In this document: positions 49,889 through 64,000 of the stretch, piece by piece
Layout: every line of letters begins with the position of its first letter
How positions within the stretch are numbered: the stretch's first letter is position 1
Assembly (NCBI RefSeq): GCF_001293465.1
Contig: NZ_JSYZ01000003.1
Location: 281,901 to 345,900 of the forward strand
Direction of reading: 5' to 3'
Source of the DNA: Pseudomonas asplenii
GTDB taxonomy: Bacteria > Pseudomonadota > Gammaproteobacteria > Pseudomonadales > Pseudomonadaceae
DNA length: 64,000 bases
The notes under the pieces: generated by a model
What the model was told of the DNA's origin: nothing
Database searches by the model: none
The model's input: only the letters and a program-made list of their open reading frames with translations
Translations under genes and position numbers: made by a program

Positions 49889-51490
49889 ATGACTAGTTTG
49901 CATGCCGACGAGGCTTTCCTCGGCCATTATCAGTTGAGTCACGATCCTTTCGCTCCACGGGTGCCTGGCTTCAAGTTTTTCCCGGCCCAGCGCAAGCCGG
50001 TGCTGGGGCAGTTGCATCACCTGGCGCGCTACAGCCAGTTGCTGCTGGTGGTGACCGGCCCGCTGGGCAGCGGCAAGACCCTGCTGCGCCAGGCGCTGGT
50101 GGCCAGCACCAACAAGCAGTCGGTGCAGAGCGTGGTGGTTTCCGCCCGTGGCGCCGGCGATGCGGCTGGTGTGCTGTACCAGATCGCCCAGGCCCTGAAC
50201 GTGGCCGAAGCCGACGTATCCTCGATCCTGGCGCAGGTGGTGCAGCTGGCGCTCACCGGCCAGGAGGTCTATCTGCTGGTCGATGATGCCGAGCAACTGG
50301 ACGATTCGGCGATCGAGGCGTTGCTGGCCCTGGCCGCTGGTGCGCCGGAAGGCCGGCCACATGTCTTCCTGTTTGGCGAGTCGTCACTGATTGCCGCCCT
50401 GGAGCCGCACAGTGCGCAGGAAGAGCGTTTTCACGTGATCGAGCTGCAACCCTACACGGAAGAGGAAACGCGCGAATACCTGGCCCAGCGCCTGGAAGGT
50501 GCGGGGCAGGGGATAGAACTTTTTTCCGCTGAGCAGATCACTGAGATTCACGAAAGCGCCGAAGGCTGGCCTGGCAACATCAACCAGGTGGCCCGCGACG
50601 CAATGATCGAAGCCATGATTGCCAGCCGCTCCGCGGTCAAGCGACCAAGTATGGGGTTCAAGATGTCAAAGAAATACGTGTTGGCGTTGTCCGGCGTGGT
50701 GGTGGTCGCGATCGCTGCGGCCTGGATGAGTTCTGGTCGCAGCAAGGCGCCGGTAACCGCCGGCGCGCCGAGCGAGCAGGCCCAGCTGCCGTTGGGACAG
50801 GCGCCGAAGCCGGGCAGTGGTCCGTCGGTCGAATTCGCCGGCAATTCGCAACCGATGCCGCTGCCGTTGGTCGGCCAGTCGCAGCCGGTGATGCGCGGCC
50901 CGTTGGCCGAAGCGGCCGGTGGCATGCCGGAAGGCGACGACGGCGGTGCTCCGGCGGTGGAGGGTGGCGTAGCGCAGCCTCCAACGGTGACCACGACCGC
51001 GCCACCGCTGGGCGTGCCGGCAGGTCCTGCGCCGACCCCGGCTCGTCCGACGCCGGCGCCCACCCAGGTGGCCACGGCCAAGCCGGCCGTTCCAGCCGCC
51101 AAGCCTGCGCAGACGCCCGTACCGGTACCGGCCGCCAAGCCGGTGGCCAAGGCCGAGAAACCGGTCGAGAAGCCCGTTGCGGCAGCGGCCAAGCCGGCTG
51201 CCGGCAGTAGCTGGTATGCAGGCCAGGCTCCGGGCCACTACGTGGTGCAGATCCTGGGCACCAGCTCCGAAGCCACTGCCCAGAACTTCATCAAGGAGCA
51301 GGGCGGCGAGTACCGTTATTTCAAGAAAGTGCTCAACGGCAAGCCGCTTTATGTGATCACCTATGGTAGCTTCGCCAGCCGCGATGCAGCGGTAAGCGCT
51401 ATCAAGGCCTTGCCAGCGAAGGTTCAGGCTGGTAAACCTTGGCCTCGCACTGTCGCCAGTGTCCAACAGGACCTCGCCACAACTCGCTGA
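49889..51490 (+). CDS. damX: AAA ATPase with SPOR domain, DamX-like division protein
   Basis: 533 aa. N-terminal ATPase of the ExeA type with Walker A GPLGSGKT (57-64) and Walker B VYLLVDDAEQLDD; one helix near 265-283; a long Pro/Ala-rich periplasmic linker; C-terminal SPOR domain (about 450-525, YVVQILGTSSEATAQNF) that targets septal peptidoglycan. The aroK-aroB-damX order is shared with E. coli. E. coli DamX lacks a complete ATPase, so role details may differ. Ten bases after aroB. Confidence 0.88.
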   Translation: MTSLHADEAFLGHYQLSHDPFAPRVPGFKFFPAQRKPVLGQLHHLARYSQLLLVVTGPLGSGKTLLRQALVASTNKQSVQSVVVSARGAGDAAGVLYQIAQALNVAEADVSSILAQVVQLALTGQEVYLLVDDAEQLDDSAIEALLALAAGAPEGRPHVFLFGESSLIAALEPHSAQEERFHVIELQPYTEEETREYLAQRLEGAGQGIELFSAEQITEIHESAEGWPGNINQVARDAMIEAMIASRSAVKRPSMGFKMSKKYVLALSGVVVVAIAAAWMSSGRSKAPVTAGAPSEQAQLPLGQAPKPGSGPSVEFAGNSQPMPLPLVGQSQPVMRGPLAEAAGGMPEGDDGGAPAVEGGVAQPPTVTTTAPPLGVPAGPAPTPARPTPAPTQVATAKPAVPAAKPAQTPVPVPAAKPVAKAEKPVEKPVAAAAKPAAGSSWYAGQAPGHYVVQILGTSSEATAQNFIKEQGGEYRYFKKVLNGKPLYVITYGSFASRDAAVSAIKALPAKVQAGKPWPRTVASVQQDLATTR

Positions 51491-51838
51491 TGATTCGGCG
51501 GCCTTACCCAGGTCGCCTTTCCAGCACCTCAAAATTTCCACCTCGGCGCGCAGCCCGCAAAGCTGCGTGCCTTGTGGTGTCTGCGTCACGGTAGATTTGA
51601 GTCGTAGCGGTCAAAATTCAAAAAATCTTTGACTAGCACGAAAGATCGTTTTAAACCTTTCATAAATGCGACACGAATTTTCGACATTTCGTCGCTAAAT
51701 TTGTGGGCGTCTGTGTCGGTGTGTACAATGACCTCCCTTTTGCCCCTACAAAGTCGGCGTACGTTCGGCGTGGATGGTAAGCGGTTGAATTGAAAAGAAA
51801 TTTGCCTCGTTGAGAGGCAGCCTGGTGAGAAAGTGTCT
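51491..51838 (+). other. damX-gltB intergenic region with gltB promoter
   Basis: 348 bases, AT-rich towards gltB. It holds a good sigma70 promoter (51701-51729) and a 109-base leader. A short minus-strand open frame here looks like chance. Confidence 0.6.
51701..51729 (+). promoter_or_regulatory. Candidate sigma70 promoter of gltBD
   Basis: TTGTGG (51701-51706) and TACAAT (51724-51729) with an ideal 17-base spacer, about 110 bases before the gltB ATG. Confidence 0.55.
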
Positions 51839-57737
<5,899 letters not shown>

Positions 57738-57767
57738 TCTACACCGCGACAAATTGACCCGATAGAC

Positions 57768-57795
57768 AAAAGGCACGGCTCTCGCCGTGCCTTTT
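57768..57795 (+). terminator. Intrinsic terminator after gltD
   Basis: AAAAGGCACGGC (57768-57779) and GCCGTGCCTTTT (from 57784) are perfect complements around TCTC. Ends the gltBD transcript. Confidence 0.9.
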
Positions 57796-57842
57796 GCGTT
57801 GAGCTCTGAGAAAATGCCCGCACTTTTTCTCCGGATGCCGAC

Positions 57843-58910
57843 ATGACTGCCCTGAAGAACGACCGTTTCCTGCGTGCCCTGCTCAAGCAACCCGTTGACG
57901 TCACTCCCGTATGGATGATGCGTCAGGCCGGTCGCTACCTGCCGGAATACCGCGCCAGTCGCGCCAAGGCCGGCGATTTCATGAGCTTGTGCATGAACCC
58001 GTCGTTCGCCTGCGAAGTCACCCTGCAGCCCCTGGACCGCTACCCGGGCCTGGATGCCGCGATCCTGTTTTCCGATATCCTGACCATCCCCGATGCCATG
58101 GGCCAGGGCCTGTATTTCGAAACCGGCGAGGGGCCGCGCTTCAGAAAGGTCATCGACAACCTGGCCGACATCGAGGCGCTGCCGATCCCCGATCCGCAGA
58201 AGGACCTGGGCTACGTCATGGACGCGGTGAGCACCATCCGCCGTGAACTCGACGGCCGGGTACCACTGATCGGCTTCTCGGGCAGCCCCTGGACCCTGGC
58301 GACCTACATGGTCGAAGGCGGTTCGTCGAAAGACTTCCGCAAGACCAAGGCCATGCTCTACGACAACCCGCAGGCCCTGCACCTGCTGCTGGACAAGCTG
58401 GCGCAGGCGGTCACTGCCTACCTCAACGGGCAGATCCTGGCCGGTGCCCAGGCGGTGCAGATCTTCGACACCTGGGGCGGCAGCCTGTCGGCGGCGGCCT
58501 ACCAGGCGTTCTCCCTGGCCTACATGCGCAAGATCGTCAGCGGCCTGATCCGCGAGCACGAAGGGCGCAAGGTGCCGGTCATCCTGTTCACCAAGAACGG
58601 TGGCCTGTGGCTGGAAAGCATTGCCGAGGCCGGTGCCGACGCGCTGGGCCTGGACTGGACCTGCGACCTGTGCGACGCCCGGCGCCGGGTCGGCGGCAAG
58701 GTCGCCCTGCAGGGCAACATGGACCCGACCGTGCTGTACGCCAAGCCCGAAGCCATCCGTGCTGAAGTGGCGCGGATCCTCGCCAGCTACGGCGAGGGCT
58801 CCGGCCATGTCTTCAACCTGGGCCACGGCATCACCCCGGAAGTCGATCCGGAGCATGCCGGCGCTTTCATCAACGCGGTGCACGAGTTTTCCGCGCAGTA
58901 TCACCGCTGA
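57843..58910 (+). CDS. hemE: Uroporphyrinogen decarboxylase
   Basis: Heme pathway: removes four carboxyl groups from uroporphyrinogen III to give coproporphyrinogen III. 355 aa. [16 protein letters not shown] near the N-terminus, the [14 protein letters not shown] substrate loop with Asp, [17 protein letters not shown], and [15 protein letters not shown] at the end. Confidence 0.98.
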   Translation: MTALKNDRFLRALLKQPVDVTPVWMMRQAGRYLPEYRASRAKAGDFMSLCMNPSFACEVTLQPLDRYPGLDAAILFSDILTIPDAMGQGLYFETGEGPRFRKVIDNLADIEALPIPDPQKDLGYVMDAVSTIRRELDGRVPLIGFSGSPWTLATYMVEGGSSKDFRKTKAMLYDNPQALHLLLDKLAQAVTAYLNGQILAGAQAVQIFDTWGGSLSAAAYQAFSLAYMRKIVSGLIREHEGRKVPVILFTKNGGLWLESIAEAGADALGLDWTCDLCDARRRVGGKVALQGNMDPTVLYAKPEAIRAEVARILASYGEGSGHVFNLGHGITPEVDPEHAGAFINAVHEFSAQYHR

Positions 58911-58926
58911 GTCTTCGGCGGCAGCC

Positions 58927-58957
58927 ACGGCCCCTTTGACGGGGCCGTTGGTCTTTT
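58927..58957 (+). terminator. Intrinsic terminator after hemE
   Basis: ACGGCCCC (58927-58934) and GGGGCCGT (58941-58948) around TTTGAC, followed by TTGGTCTTTTT. Confidence 0.85.
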
Positions 58958-59347
58958 TCTTTGTGTTCCGCTTTTTTCCCCTCGTAGTGTAAGAGTATTC
59001 CTGTTTTTACCGTCTATTCCGGTCGTTTTCTGAAAGTCATTTCGAAGGCTGTTGTGCTCTCTGTCCTTGAAAATGAGACTTCTCGGGAAAAATCAATATT
59101 GCTGATGATTCGCTCTTCTGGCTCGGAATTTTCTTACAGCTAAAAAAATCAATGTTCGTAAAATCCACATCCGAGTTCTTACTGCGGAAGTTATAGCGGT
59201 ATGGAATTCGGAGTTTTCTATTGCTACTCAAATGACTATCGATTGATGGGGCTTTCCCAGGGATAGGTATGTCCGCATCAAGGGTATTTCTCTACTCGAA
59301 TTACATGGATACGAATACTTCAGTAATTCATTCCGGGATTGGAAACT
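58958..59347 (+). other. AT-rich spacer before the LPMO gene
   Basis: 390 bases much lower in GC than the rest of the window, with no convincing gene. A dyad spans 59122-59175: outer CTCGGA/TCCGAG with partly complementary TTAC/GTAA inside. Likely LPMO promoter and leader; no clear sigma70 boxes. The composition change marks the boundary between the conserved backbone and the accessory block. Confidence 0.5.
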
Positions 59348-60799
59348 ATGATGAGAAAACGTTCGGGTTCGGTCGCAGCAGGTATGTCCTCGCTGGCCAT
59401 GCTCACGGCTCTGGTCGCTTCGCAACAGGCTGCGGCTCACGGTTATCTGAGCAACCCACCGTCGCGGGCCTATGCCTGCCAGCAGGGGTTGAACAAGGAC
59501 TGCGGAAACGCGCAATACGAGCCGCAAAGTGTCGGTGAGACCTTCAAGGGGTTTCCGGCAGGTAGTGGTGGTGGCCCCTTGCAGGGGCCCATCGACGGCA
59601 AGATCGCCAGCGGCGGTTCGGCCAGTTTCTCCGCGCTGGATGCCCAGAGCGCGACGCGTTGGAGCCTGAGCGAAATCAAGGACCGCGATATCGAGTTCAC
59701 CTGGGACTACACGGCGGCACACCCGGCGACCAAGCACGAGTACTTCATCACTCGGGCCGGCTGGAACCCGAACCAGCCGCTGACCCGCGCCTCGTTCGAC
59801 AGCGCGCCGTTCTGCGAAGTGGACGGGCGCAACGAACTGCCGGTTTCCGGTGCCAGGCATGCCTGTTCCATTCCGTCGGACAGGACCGGCCAACACGTGA
59901 TCCTCGGCATCTGGACCGTGGGCGATACCGCAGCGGCGTTCTACAACGTGGCGGATGTGAACATCCTCCCCGAAGCTGTCACCCCGGATGGCTGGCATAC
60001 GGTCGGCAACATCACGCCGACTGCCACGGCCCTGCTGGTGGGCGACAAGGTCAAGGCCCGCGGTTTTGGCAATGAGGGTGAAATCAACGAGCGGCGCGTC
60101 GAGATCGCCATCGCCACGGCCGAAGAGGGGCGTCCGGAGAACTGGTCGTTCAAGCTGGCCGAGCAGATCAACCGGACCCAGGAGCTGGTGCGTGCCGGTG
60201 TGCGCGATGACGAGGGCAAGATCAATCCGATCAAGGGGGCGAACAAGATCTTTGCCAGGGCCGAGAGTGGCGTCAAGCGCTACGAATTGCAGATGGAGCT
60301 GCAGGAGGATGCTGCCGCCGAACTGCGTATCGCGACGCTGGGCAACGACCTGGTGCTGGACAAGGGGCGTCTCGCCTTGCCGGTACCGTTGCTCGGTAAC
60401 CGCCTGATGAATGTCGAACTCACGGTGTTCAATGCCAACAACAAGGCTGTGGGCTCCATCACGCAACAGATCGAGGCCGGCTCTGTCAGCCTGAACGTGG
60501 ATGTGCGCAGTGCCCCGGGCCCTCATCAGGTCAAGCTGGTGGGCGTGACGCCTGACGGCCGTACCACTCGCCAGGATCTGGTGGCCATCGAGCTGGGTGG
60601 CGAAGGTGTCGGCCAGGACTACGACTGGGTGTATCCGCAGGAAATTGCCAGCTATCGGCCGGGCACCACTGTACTGGTGGATGACACCGTCTACGAGTGC
60701 AAGCCGTTCCCGGATGGAGATTGGTGCAAGATCCCTAGCGAACATCACTACAAACCAGGTCACGGAACAAACTGGCAGGATGCCTGGATAGCCAAGTAA
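59348..60799 (+). CDS. Secreted AA10 lytic polysaccharide monooxygenase, GbpA-like, with chitin-binding tail
   Basis: 483 aa. Signal peptide ends AAA before His31, which becomes residue 1 of the mature protein and, with His125 (TAAHPATKHEYF), forms the copper histidine brace; the axial Phe is in AAAFYN. The AA10 core (about 31-210) ends DVNIL. A middle region (about 215-415) resembles the GbpA domains, and the last 60 residues (DYDWVYPQ, YECKPFPDGDWCK) are a CBM5/12- or CBM73-type chitin-binding module. ATG at 59348 or 59351; a TTG at 59339 is in frame. It oxidatively cuts chitin and may also aid attachment. The T2SS genes follow, the usual export route for such proteins. Confidence 0.9.
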   Translation: MMRKRSGSVAAGMSSLAMLTALVASQQAAAHGYLSNPPSRAYACQQGLNKDCGNAQYEPQSVGETFKGFPAGSGGGPLQGPIDGKIASGGSASFSALDAQSATRWSLSEIKDRDIEFTWDYTAAHPATKHEYFITRAGWNPNQPLTRASFDSAPFCEVDGRNELPVSGARHACSIPSDRTGQHVILGIWTVGDTAAAFYNVADVNILPEAVTPDGWHTVGNITPTATALLVGDKVKARGFGNEGEINERRVEIAIATAEEGRPENWSFKLAEQINRTQELVRAGVRDDEGKINPIKGANKIFARAESGVKRYELQMELQEDAAAELRIATLGNDLVLDKGRLALPVPLLGNRLMNVELTVFNANNKAVGSITQQIEAGSVSLNVDVRSAPGPHQVKLVGVTPDGRTTRQDLVAIELGGEGVGQDYDWVYPQEIASYRPGTTVLVDDTVYECKPFPDGDWCKIPSEHHYKPGHGTNWQDAWIAK

Positions 60800-61127
60800 C
60801 AGTCTCCGTCGGGACCTTGGGTAAAAAGTTGTCCAGGGTCCCGTCTGGGAGATGCTGGGTGTCAATGGATGAGCTGTTGTTGGGTAGGCAAGGAATCATC
60901 CACTCGTTTTTTTGTTTTTTATTTATGTGGGTTTCTGGTTGTCGTTAATTCATTGGTGTTCTTGAGCGGGCTTCATATAAGGATGTTTGATGCTCCCATC
61001 TATATAGGGATTGCATTATCTTGTTCAGTGTTTTTTTGGGGAACTTGTCCCTTAATTTTTTCGTTATTCGAATCCTTGCCGCTATTGGCAGTGATTGCCG
61101 TGCCGTTCATGGAATCATCAACTACCC
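60800..61127 (+). other. AT-rich spacer between LPMO and gspC
   Basis: 328 bases. An imperfect hairpin (CGGGACCTTGG 60810-60820 with CCAGGGTCCCG 60832-60842) may end the LPMO transcript, though no T-run follows. The rest is T-rich and carries a doubtful hydrophobic open frame and probably the gspC promoter. Confidence 0.5.
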
Positions 61128-61213
61128 ATGGCGTATACGCGGGTGAAGCGTCCTGTGTGGGTTTTGTCGTTTGCGCTGCCATTGGCGTATGGCGCCTGGT
61201 TGGCCTGGGATGA
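60869..61213 (+). CDS. Doubtful small hydrophobic ORF overlapping gspC
   Basis: 114 codons that would give two to three membrane helices (FFVFYLCGFLVVVNSLVFL; APIYIGIALSCSVFFW). T-rich DNA gives hydrophobic frames by chance, there is no ribosome site, and it overlaps gspC by 86 bases. Listed only because the stretch is otherwise empty. Confidence 0.2.
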   Translation: MSCCWVGKESSTRFFVFYLCGFLVVVNSLVFLSGLHIRMFDAPIYIGIALSCSVFFWGTCPLIFSLFESLPLLAVIAVPFMESSTTHGVYAGEASCVGFVVCAAIGVWRLVGLG

Positions 61214-61643
61214 GTGGCAGTTTCGTCGCGACCTGCCGAGCATGCCGGTTGCCGCCGTGGTCAGTGCCGCCGTTGCCCCGGTAGCACCGCTCAACCATGC
61301 GGCGGTGGCCACGGTACTCGGCTTGCAGCCCCGTGATGCGTTGGCTCGCAGCGCCGAGCCGTTGCAGTTGCGGGCCAGTTTTGTCGCCAGTTCGGGGGCT
61401 TCCCGTGCGTTGCTGGCGGGCGCCCAGGGGCAGCAGGTGTATCGGGTTGGGGACAGCCTGCCCGGCGGTAGCGTATTGCGCCGGATCGAAGCCGGGCGTG
61501 TGCTGCTCTGGCGCAACGGTCGCGAGGAACTGCTGGCGCTGGAGACGCCGGCTCGAAGGTCATTGTCGCCACTCGGCAATGCGACCCCGGCTGCCGGGAC
61601 AACCTCCTCGCATCTGCGGCCAGTGCTTCGGGGAACCCCATGA
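61128..61643 (+). CDS. gspC: Type II secretion system protein GspC, short form
   Basis: Inner-membrane T2SS component linking the inner-membrane platform to the secretin. 171 aa: one N-terminal helix (WVLSFALPLAYGAWLAW, about 9-26), an Ala/Val/Pro linker, and a homology-region domain (about 65-145; LQLRASFVASSGASRALLA, QVYRVGDSLPGGSVLRRI). The protein ends after a short tail, so the PDZ or coiled-coil end found in most GspC/XcpP proteins is missing. Overlaps gspD by 4 bases, which supports the assignment. Confidence 0.85.
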   Translation: MAYTRVKRPVWVLSFALPLAYGAWLAWDEWQFRRDLPSMPVAAVVSAAVAPVAPLNHAAVATVLGLQPRDALARSAEPLQLRASFVASSGASRALLAGAQGQQVYRVGDSLPGGSVLRRIEAGRVLLWRNGREELLALETPARRSLSPLGNATPAAGTTSSHLRPVLRGTP

Positions 61644-63538
61644 GAGTCCCCAGAGTATTGGCCTCCTGGCGCCTGCTCGCCGGTGGCCTGCTGTTGTCGC
61701 TGATGCTGCCGACGGCGTTGGCCGAGGAGCCGCATTGGCAATTGGCGATGAACGATGCCGAACTGCGCGACGTGGTCCGGGAGATGTCATCGATCCTTGG
61801 CACCACGGTCGTGCTCGACCCGCGCGTCCAGGGGCGTATCACGGTGCTTTCGGAACAGGCGCTGGATCGCGAAGGGGTACGGCGGCTGTTCTACTCGGTG
61901 CTCGATGCGCACAACTTCACGGTGATCGATGAAGGCGACCGCATTCTCATCACGCCGGTGGCGGATGCCCGTACCCGGCCCAGCGATGCCGACAGCCACA
62001 GCGCCCAGGCCGGGCAGTTCGTCACCCAGGTGGTGGCCCTGAGCAACAGTACGGCCAGCGATATCGCCGCGCTGGTCCGGCCGCTGGTCTCGGTCAACGG
62101 TTATGTCGGTCCCTCGGCCTCGGCCAATGCCGTGGTGATCACCGACGGGGCCGGCAACGTCCGACGTATCGCCAGAATCGTCCGCGAGCTGGATGCCGGT
62201 CACAGGCACGCCCATGATGTGCTGTCTCTGCAGCACGGCCTGGCTGCCGACCTGGCGCGGGTACTGGAGCAGTCCCTGGGCAAGCAGGGTGCCGAGTCGG
62301 GCAGCCAGGTGATTGCCGACACCCGCGGCAATCGGCTGTTGCTGATCGGTCCCCAGGCGGTGCGCAAGCGCCTCGTCGAGCTGGCGCGTTCGCTCGACAC
62401 GCCGATTCCGGCGGGCGCGGACAATGCCCGGGTGATCCGCCTGCGCTACAGCGACGCCAAGCAATTGGCCGACGTGCTGGATGCCATGGGGCAGGGGCTC
62501 GGTCAGGACGTGGCCGGTGTTTCCAGCCGGGACAACCCGGTGAACAAGGCGGTGGTCAAGGCCGACGAAAACCAGAACGCCCTGGTGCTGATCGCCGAGC
62601 CGAGCCAGGTCAGGACCCTGGAGGCCATCGTGCGCCAGCTCGACCAGCCGCGTTCCCAGGTGCTGATCCATGCGGCGATCGTCGAGATTTCCGGGGACAT
62701 CAACGAGGCCATTGGCGTGCAATGGGGCGGCAAGGCCGGCAGTGCCCAGGGAGGCATTACCTTTGCCGGCGCCGGTGTCGTCCTGCCGGGCTTTGGTGGC
62801 GCTGACGCCAAGCTGCCCGATGGAGCCGTGCTGCGCGTCGGCAACGACCGTTTCGGCATGCTGGTTTCCGCCCTGGCGAGCAATGTGCGCAACAACGTGC
62901 TGTCCACCCCCAGCCTGCTGACCCTGGATAACCAGGAGGCGGAAATCCTGGTGGGGCAGAACGTGCCTTTCAAGAGCGGTTCCTACCAGACCTCCGGCAC
63001 TGGTAACGACAAGCCCTATACCACGGTCACGCGCGAGGATATCGGCATCAAGCTGAAGATCCGGCCGCACATCAACGAAGGTTCAACCCTGCGCCTGCGG
63101 GTCGAGCAGGAGAACTCCGAGCTGGCGCCGAGCAGCGAGGTGACGGATGACCTGATCACCAACAAGCGGGCGCTCAAGAGCACCATCCTGGTCGATGACG
63201 GCGAGATCATCGTCATCGGTGGCCTGATCAAGGACAGCGTCCGCAACCAGGAAAGCGGCGTGCCGCTGTTGCGCAATATTCCCTACCTGGGGGCGCTGTT
63301 TCGCTGGAGCAGCGAAAAACATGAGAAGACCAACCTGATGGTGTTCCTGCGGCCGACCATCGTGCGTGGCAAGGAGGACCTGGTCGAGGCCAGCACCACC
63401 GGCTACAACCGCTTGCGCGAACTCAGCCGGCCTTCGGCGCGCCAGGGCAATTCGTTGCTGCTGCCGAGCGATCCGCAGCGCCTGTTCGATGGCGATGACA
63501 GCGCGGTCGACCTGCGTCGACAGCAGGCGGTGCCATGA
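61640..63538 (+). CDS. gspD: Type II secretion system secretin GspD
   Basis: Outer-membrane channel of the T2SS. 632 aa: signal peptide (ends TALAEEP, about 28), N0 domain (MNDAELRDVVREMSSILGTTVVLDP), N1-N3 repeats (NAVVITDGAGNVRRIARIV; DENQNALVLIAEPSQV), and the secretin domain with LSTPSLLTLDNQEAEILVGQ, VPFKSGSY, GGLIKDSV and MVFLRPTIV. The C-terminal tail is polar and short. Overlaps gspC and gspE by four bases each. Confidence 0.95.
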   Translation: MRVPRVLASWRLLAGGLLLSLMLPTALAEEPHWQLAMNDAELRDVVREMSSILGTTVVLDPRVQGRITVLSEQALDREGVRRLFYSVLDAHNFTVIDEGDRILITPVADARTRPSDADSHSAQAGQFVTQVVALSNSTASDIAALVRPLVSVNGYVGPSASANAVVITDGAGNVRRIARIVRELDAGHRHAHDVLSLQHGLAADLARVLEQSLGKQGAESGSQVIADTRGNRLLLIGPQAVRKRLVELARSLDTPIPAGADNARVIRLRYSDAKQLADVLDAMGQGLGQDVAGVSSRDNPVNKAVVKADENQNALVLIAEPSQVRTLEAIVRQLDQPRSQVLIHAAIVEISGDINEAIGVQWGGKAGSAQGGITFAGAGVVLPGFGGADAKLPDGAVLRVGNDRFGMLVSALASNVRNNVLSTPSLLTLDNQEAEILVGQNVPFKSGSYQTSGTGNDKPYTTVTREDIGIKLKIRPHINEGSTLRLRVEQENSELAPSSEVTDDLITNKRALKSTILVDDGEIIVIGGLIKDSVRNQESGVPLLRNIPYLGALFRWSSEKHEKTNLMVFLRPTIVRGKEDLVEASTTGYNRLRELSRPSARQGNSLLLPSDPQRLFDGDDSAVDLRRQQAVP

Positions 63539-64000
63539 TCGGTCGGCTGCCGTTCGGCTTCGCCCGGCGTTTTGGCGTGCTGCTGGAGCTGCAGGGCGAA
63601 GGGGCGACCCTTCTGATCCGGGCGGACACGCCGTTGACCGCGCTGGCCGAGGCACGGCGCCAGCTCGGCCGGGATTGGCCCGTGCAGGAACTCGACGAGG
63701 CGGACTTCGCCGCCCGTCTGGCCGCCTGCTACAGCGATGGACAGAGTGCCGCCGAGCAGGTTGCCCAGGGCCTGGACGACGAGCTCGACCTGATCAGCCT
63801 GGCCGATAACCTGCCGCCCACCGCCGACCTGCTGGAACAGGAGGGCGACGCGCCGATCATCCGCCTGATCAATGCCCTGCTCAGCGAAGCGGTGCGGGAA
63901 AAGGCCTCGGACGTGCATCTGGAAACCTTCGAGCACAGTGTCTCGGTGCGCCTGCGGGTGGATGGTCAACTGCGCGAAGTGCTGCAGCCGCGGCGTGAGC
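63535..64000 (+). CDS. gspE: Type II secretion ATPase GspE, 3' end outside window
   Basis: Begins ATG at 63535, overlapping the gspD stop (ATGA), and is open to the window end: 155 residues visible. N-terminal region has LPFGFARRFGVLLELQG, then ADNLPPTADLLEQEG, DAPIIRLINALLSEAVREKASDVHLE and VRLRVDGQLREVLQP, the N-terminal domains of GspE/XcpR that precede the Walker motifs. Indicates a full gspCDE... operon continuing to the right. Confidence 0.92.
   Translation, partial: MIGRLPFGFARRFGVLLELQGEGATLLIRADTPLTALAEARRQLGRDWPVQELDEADFAARLAACYSDGQSAAEQVAQGLDDELDLISLADNLPPTADLLEQEGDAPIIRLINALLSEAVREKASDVHLETFEHSVSVRLRVDGQLREVLQPRRE

Overview
The window is a 64 kb piece of a Pseudomonas chromosome, most likely the P. 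fluorescens lineage. The evidence is the high GC content, the medium-chain PHA cluster with two class II synthases, separate hisI and hisE genes, a McpK-type chemoreceptor next to rsmE, fluorescens-type REP doublets, and a gene order that matches what I remember of the conserved Pseudomonas backbone from hutH to hemE. I see no tRNA, rRNA, CRISPR array, insertion sequence or prophage.

Layout. 1-6868 (+): the end of the histidine-utilisation cluster, with a histidase-like paralogue that lacks the MIO triad, true histidase hutH, permease hutT, hutI and hutG. 6912-7832 (-): an orphan protein resembling the M29 aminopeptidase fold. 8075-15147 (+): pip-dtd, the osmoregulated periplasmic glucan genes opgG-opgH, and an orphan amino-acid-type binding protein. 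15160-23345 (-): McpK-like chemoreceptor, rsmE, tatCBA, hisE, hisI, ubiB, ubiJ, ubiE, read in the order ubiE to mcpK. 23503-30513: the PHA locus, with a granule-associated small protein, phaI and phaF (+) facing phaC1-phaZ-phaC2-phaD (-), the two arms meeting at a bidirectional terminator. 30758-38406 (-): DUF971 protein, hslU, hslV, ftsN-like, argS, priA. 38571-40400 (+): rpmE, maeB. 40605-43040 (-): ponA (PBP1A). 43244-58910 (+): pilMNOPQ, aroK, aroB, damX-like, gltB, gltD, hemE. 59348-64000 (+): an accessory block with AT-rich flanks, holding a secreted GbpA-like AA10 lytic polysaccharide monooxygenase followed by gspC, gspD and the start of gspE of a type II secretion system that runs off the window.

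How the genes work together. The hut genes import histidine and convert it to glutamate and formate; gltBD makes glutamate from 2-oxoglutarate, the compound that the McpK family senses. The PHA cluster makes, breaks down, packages and segregates carbon-storage granules. The tat, ubi, his, argS and hsl genes are housekeeping. ponA, pilMNOPQ, the ftsN-like gene and damX concern the cell envelope and division. The last block looks like a self-contained chitin-attack module: a copper oxidase with a chitin-binding tail plus the machine likely to export it.

The observations most worth a second look are the histidase paralogue that precisely lacks the three residues forming the catalytic MIO group, the orphan M29-like protein with all metal-ligand positions kept, the LPMO plus T2SS block with an unusually short GspC and AT-rich spacers, REP doublets in two opposite arrangements, direct repeats in front of phaZ, and a terminator hairpin built around the rpmE stop codon.
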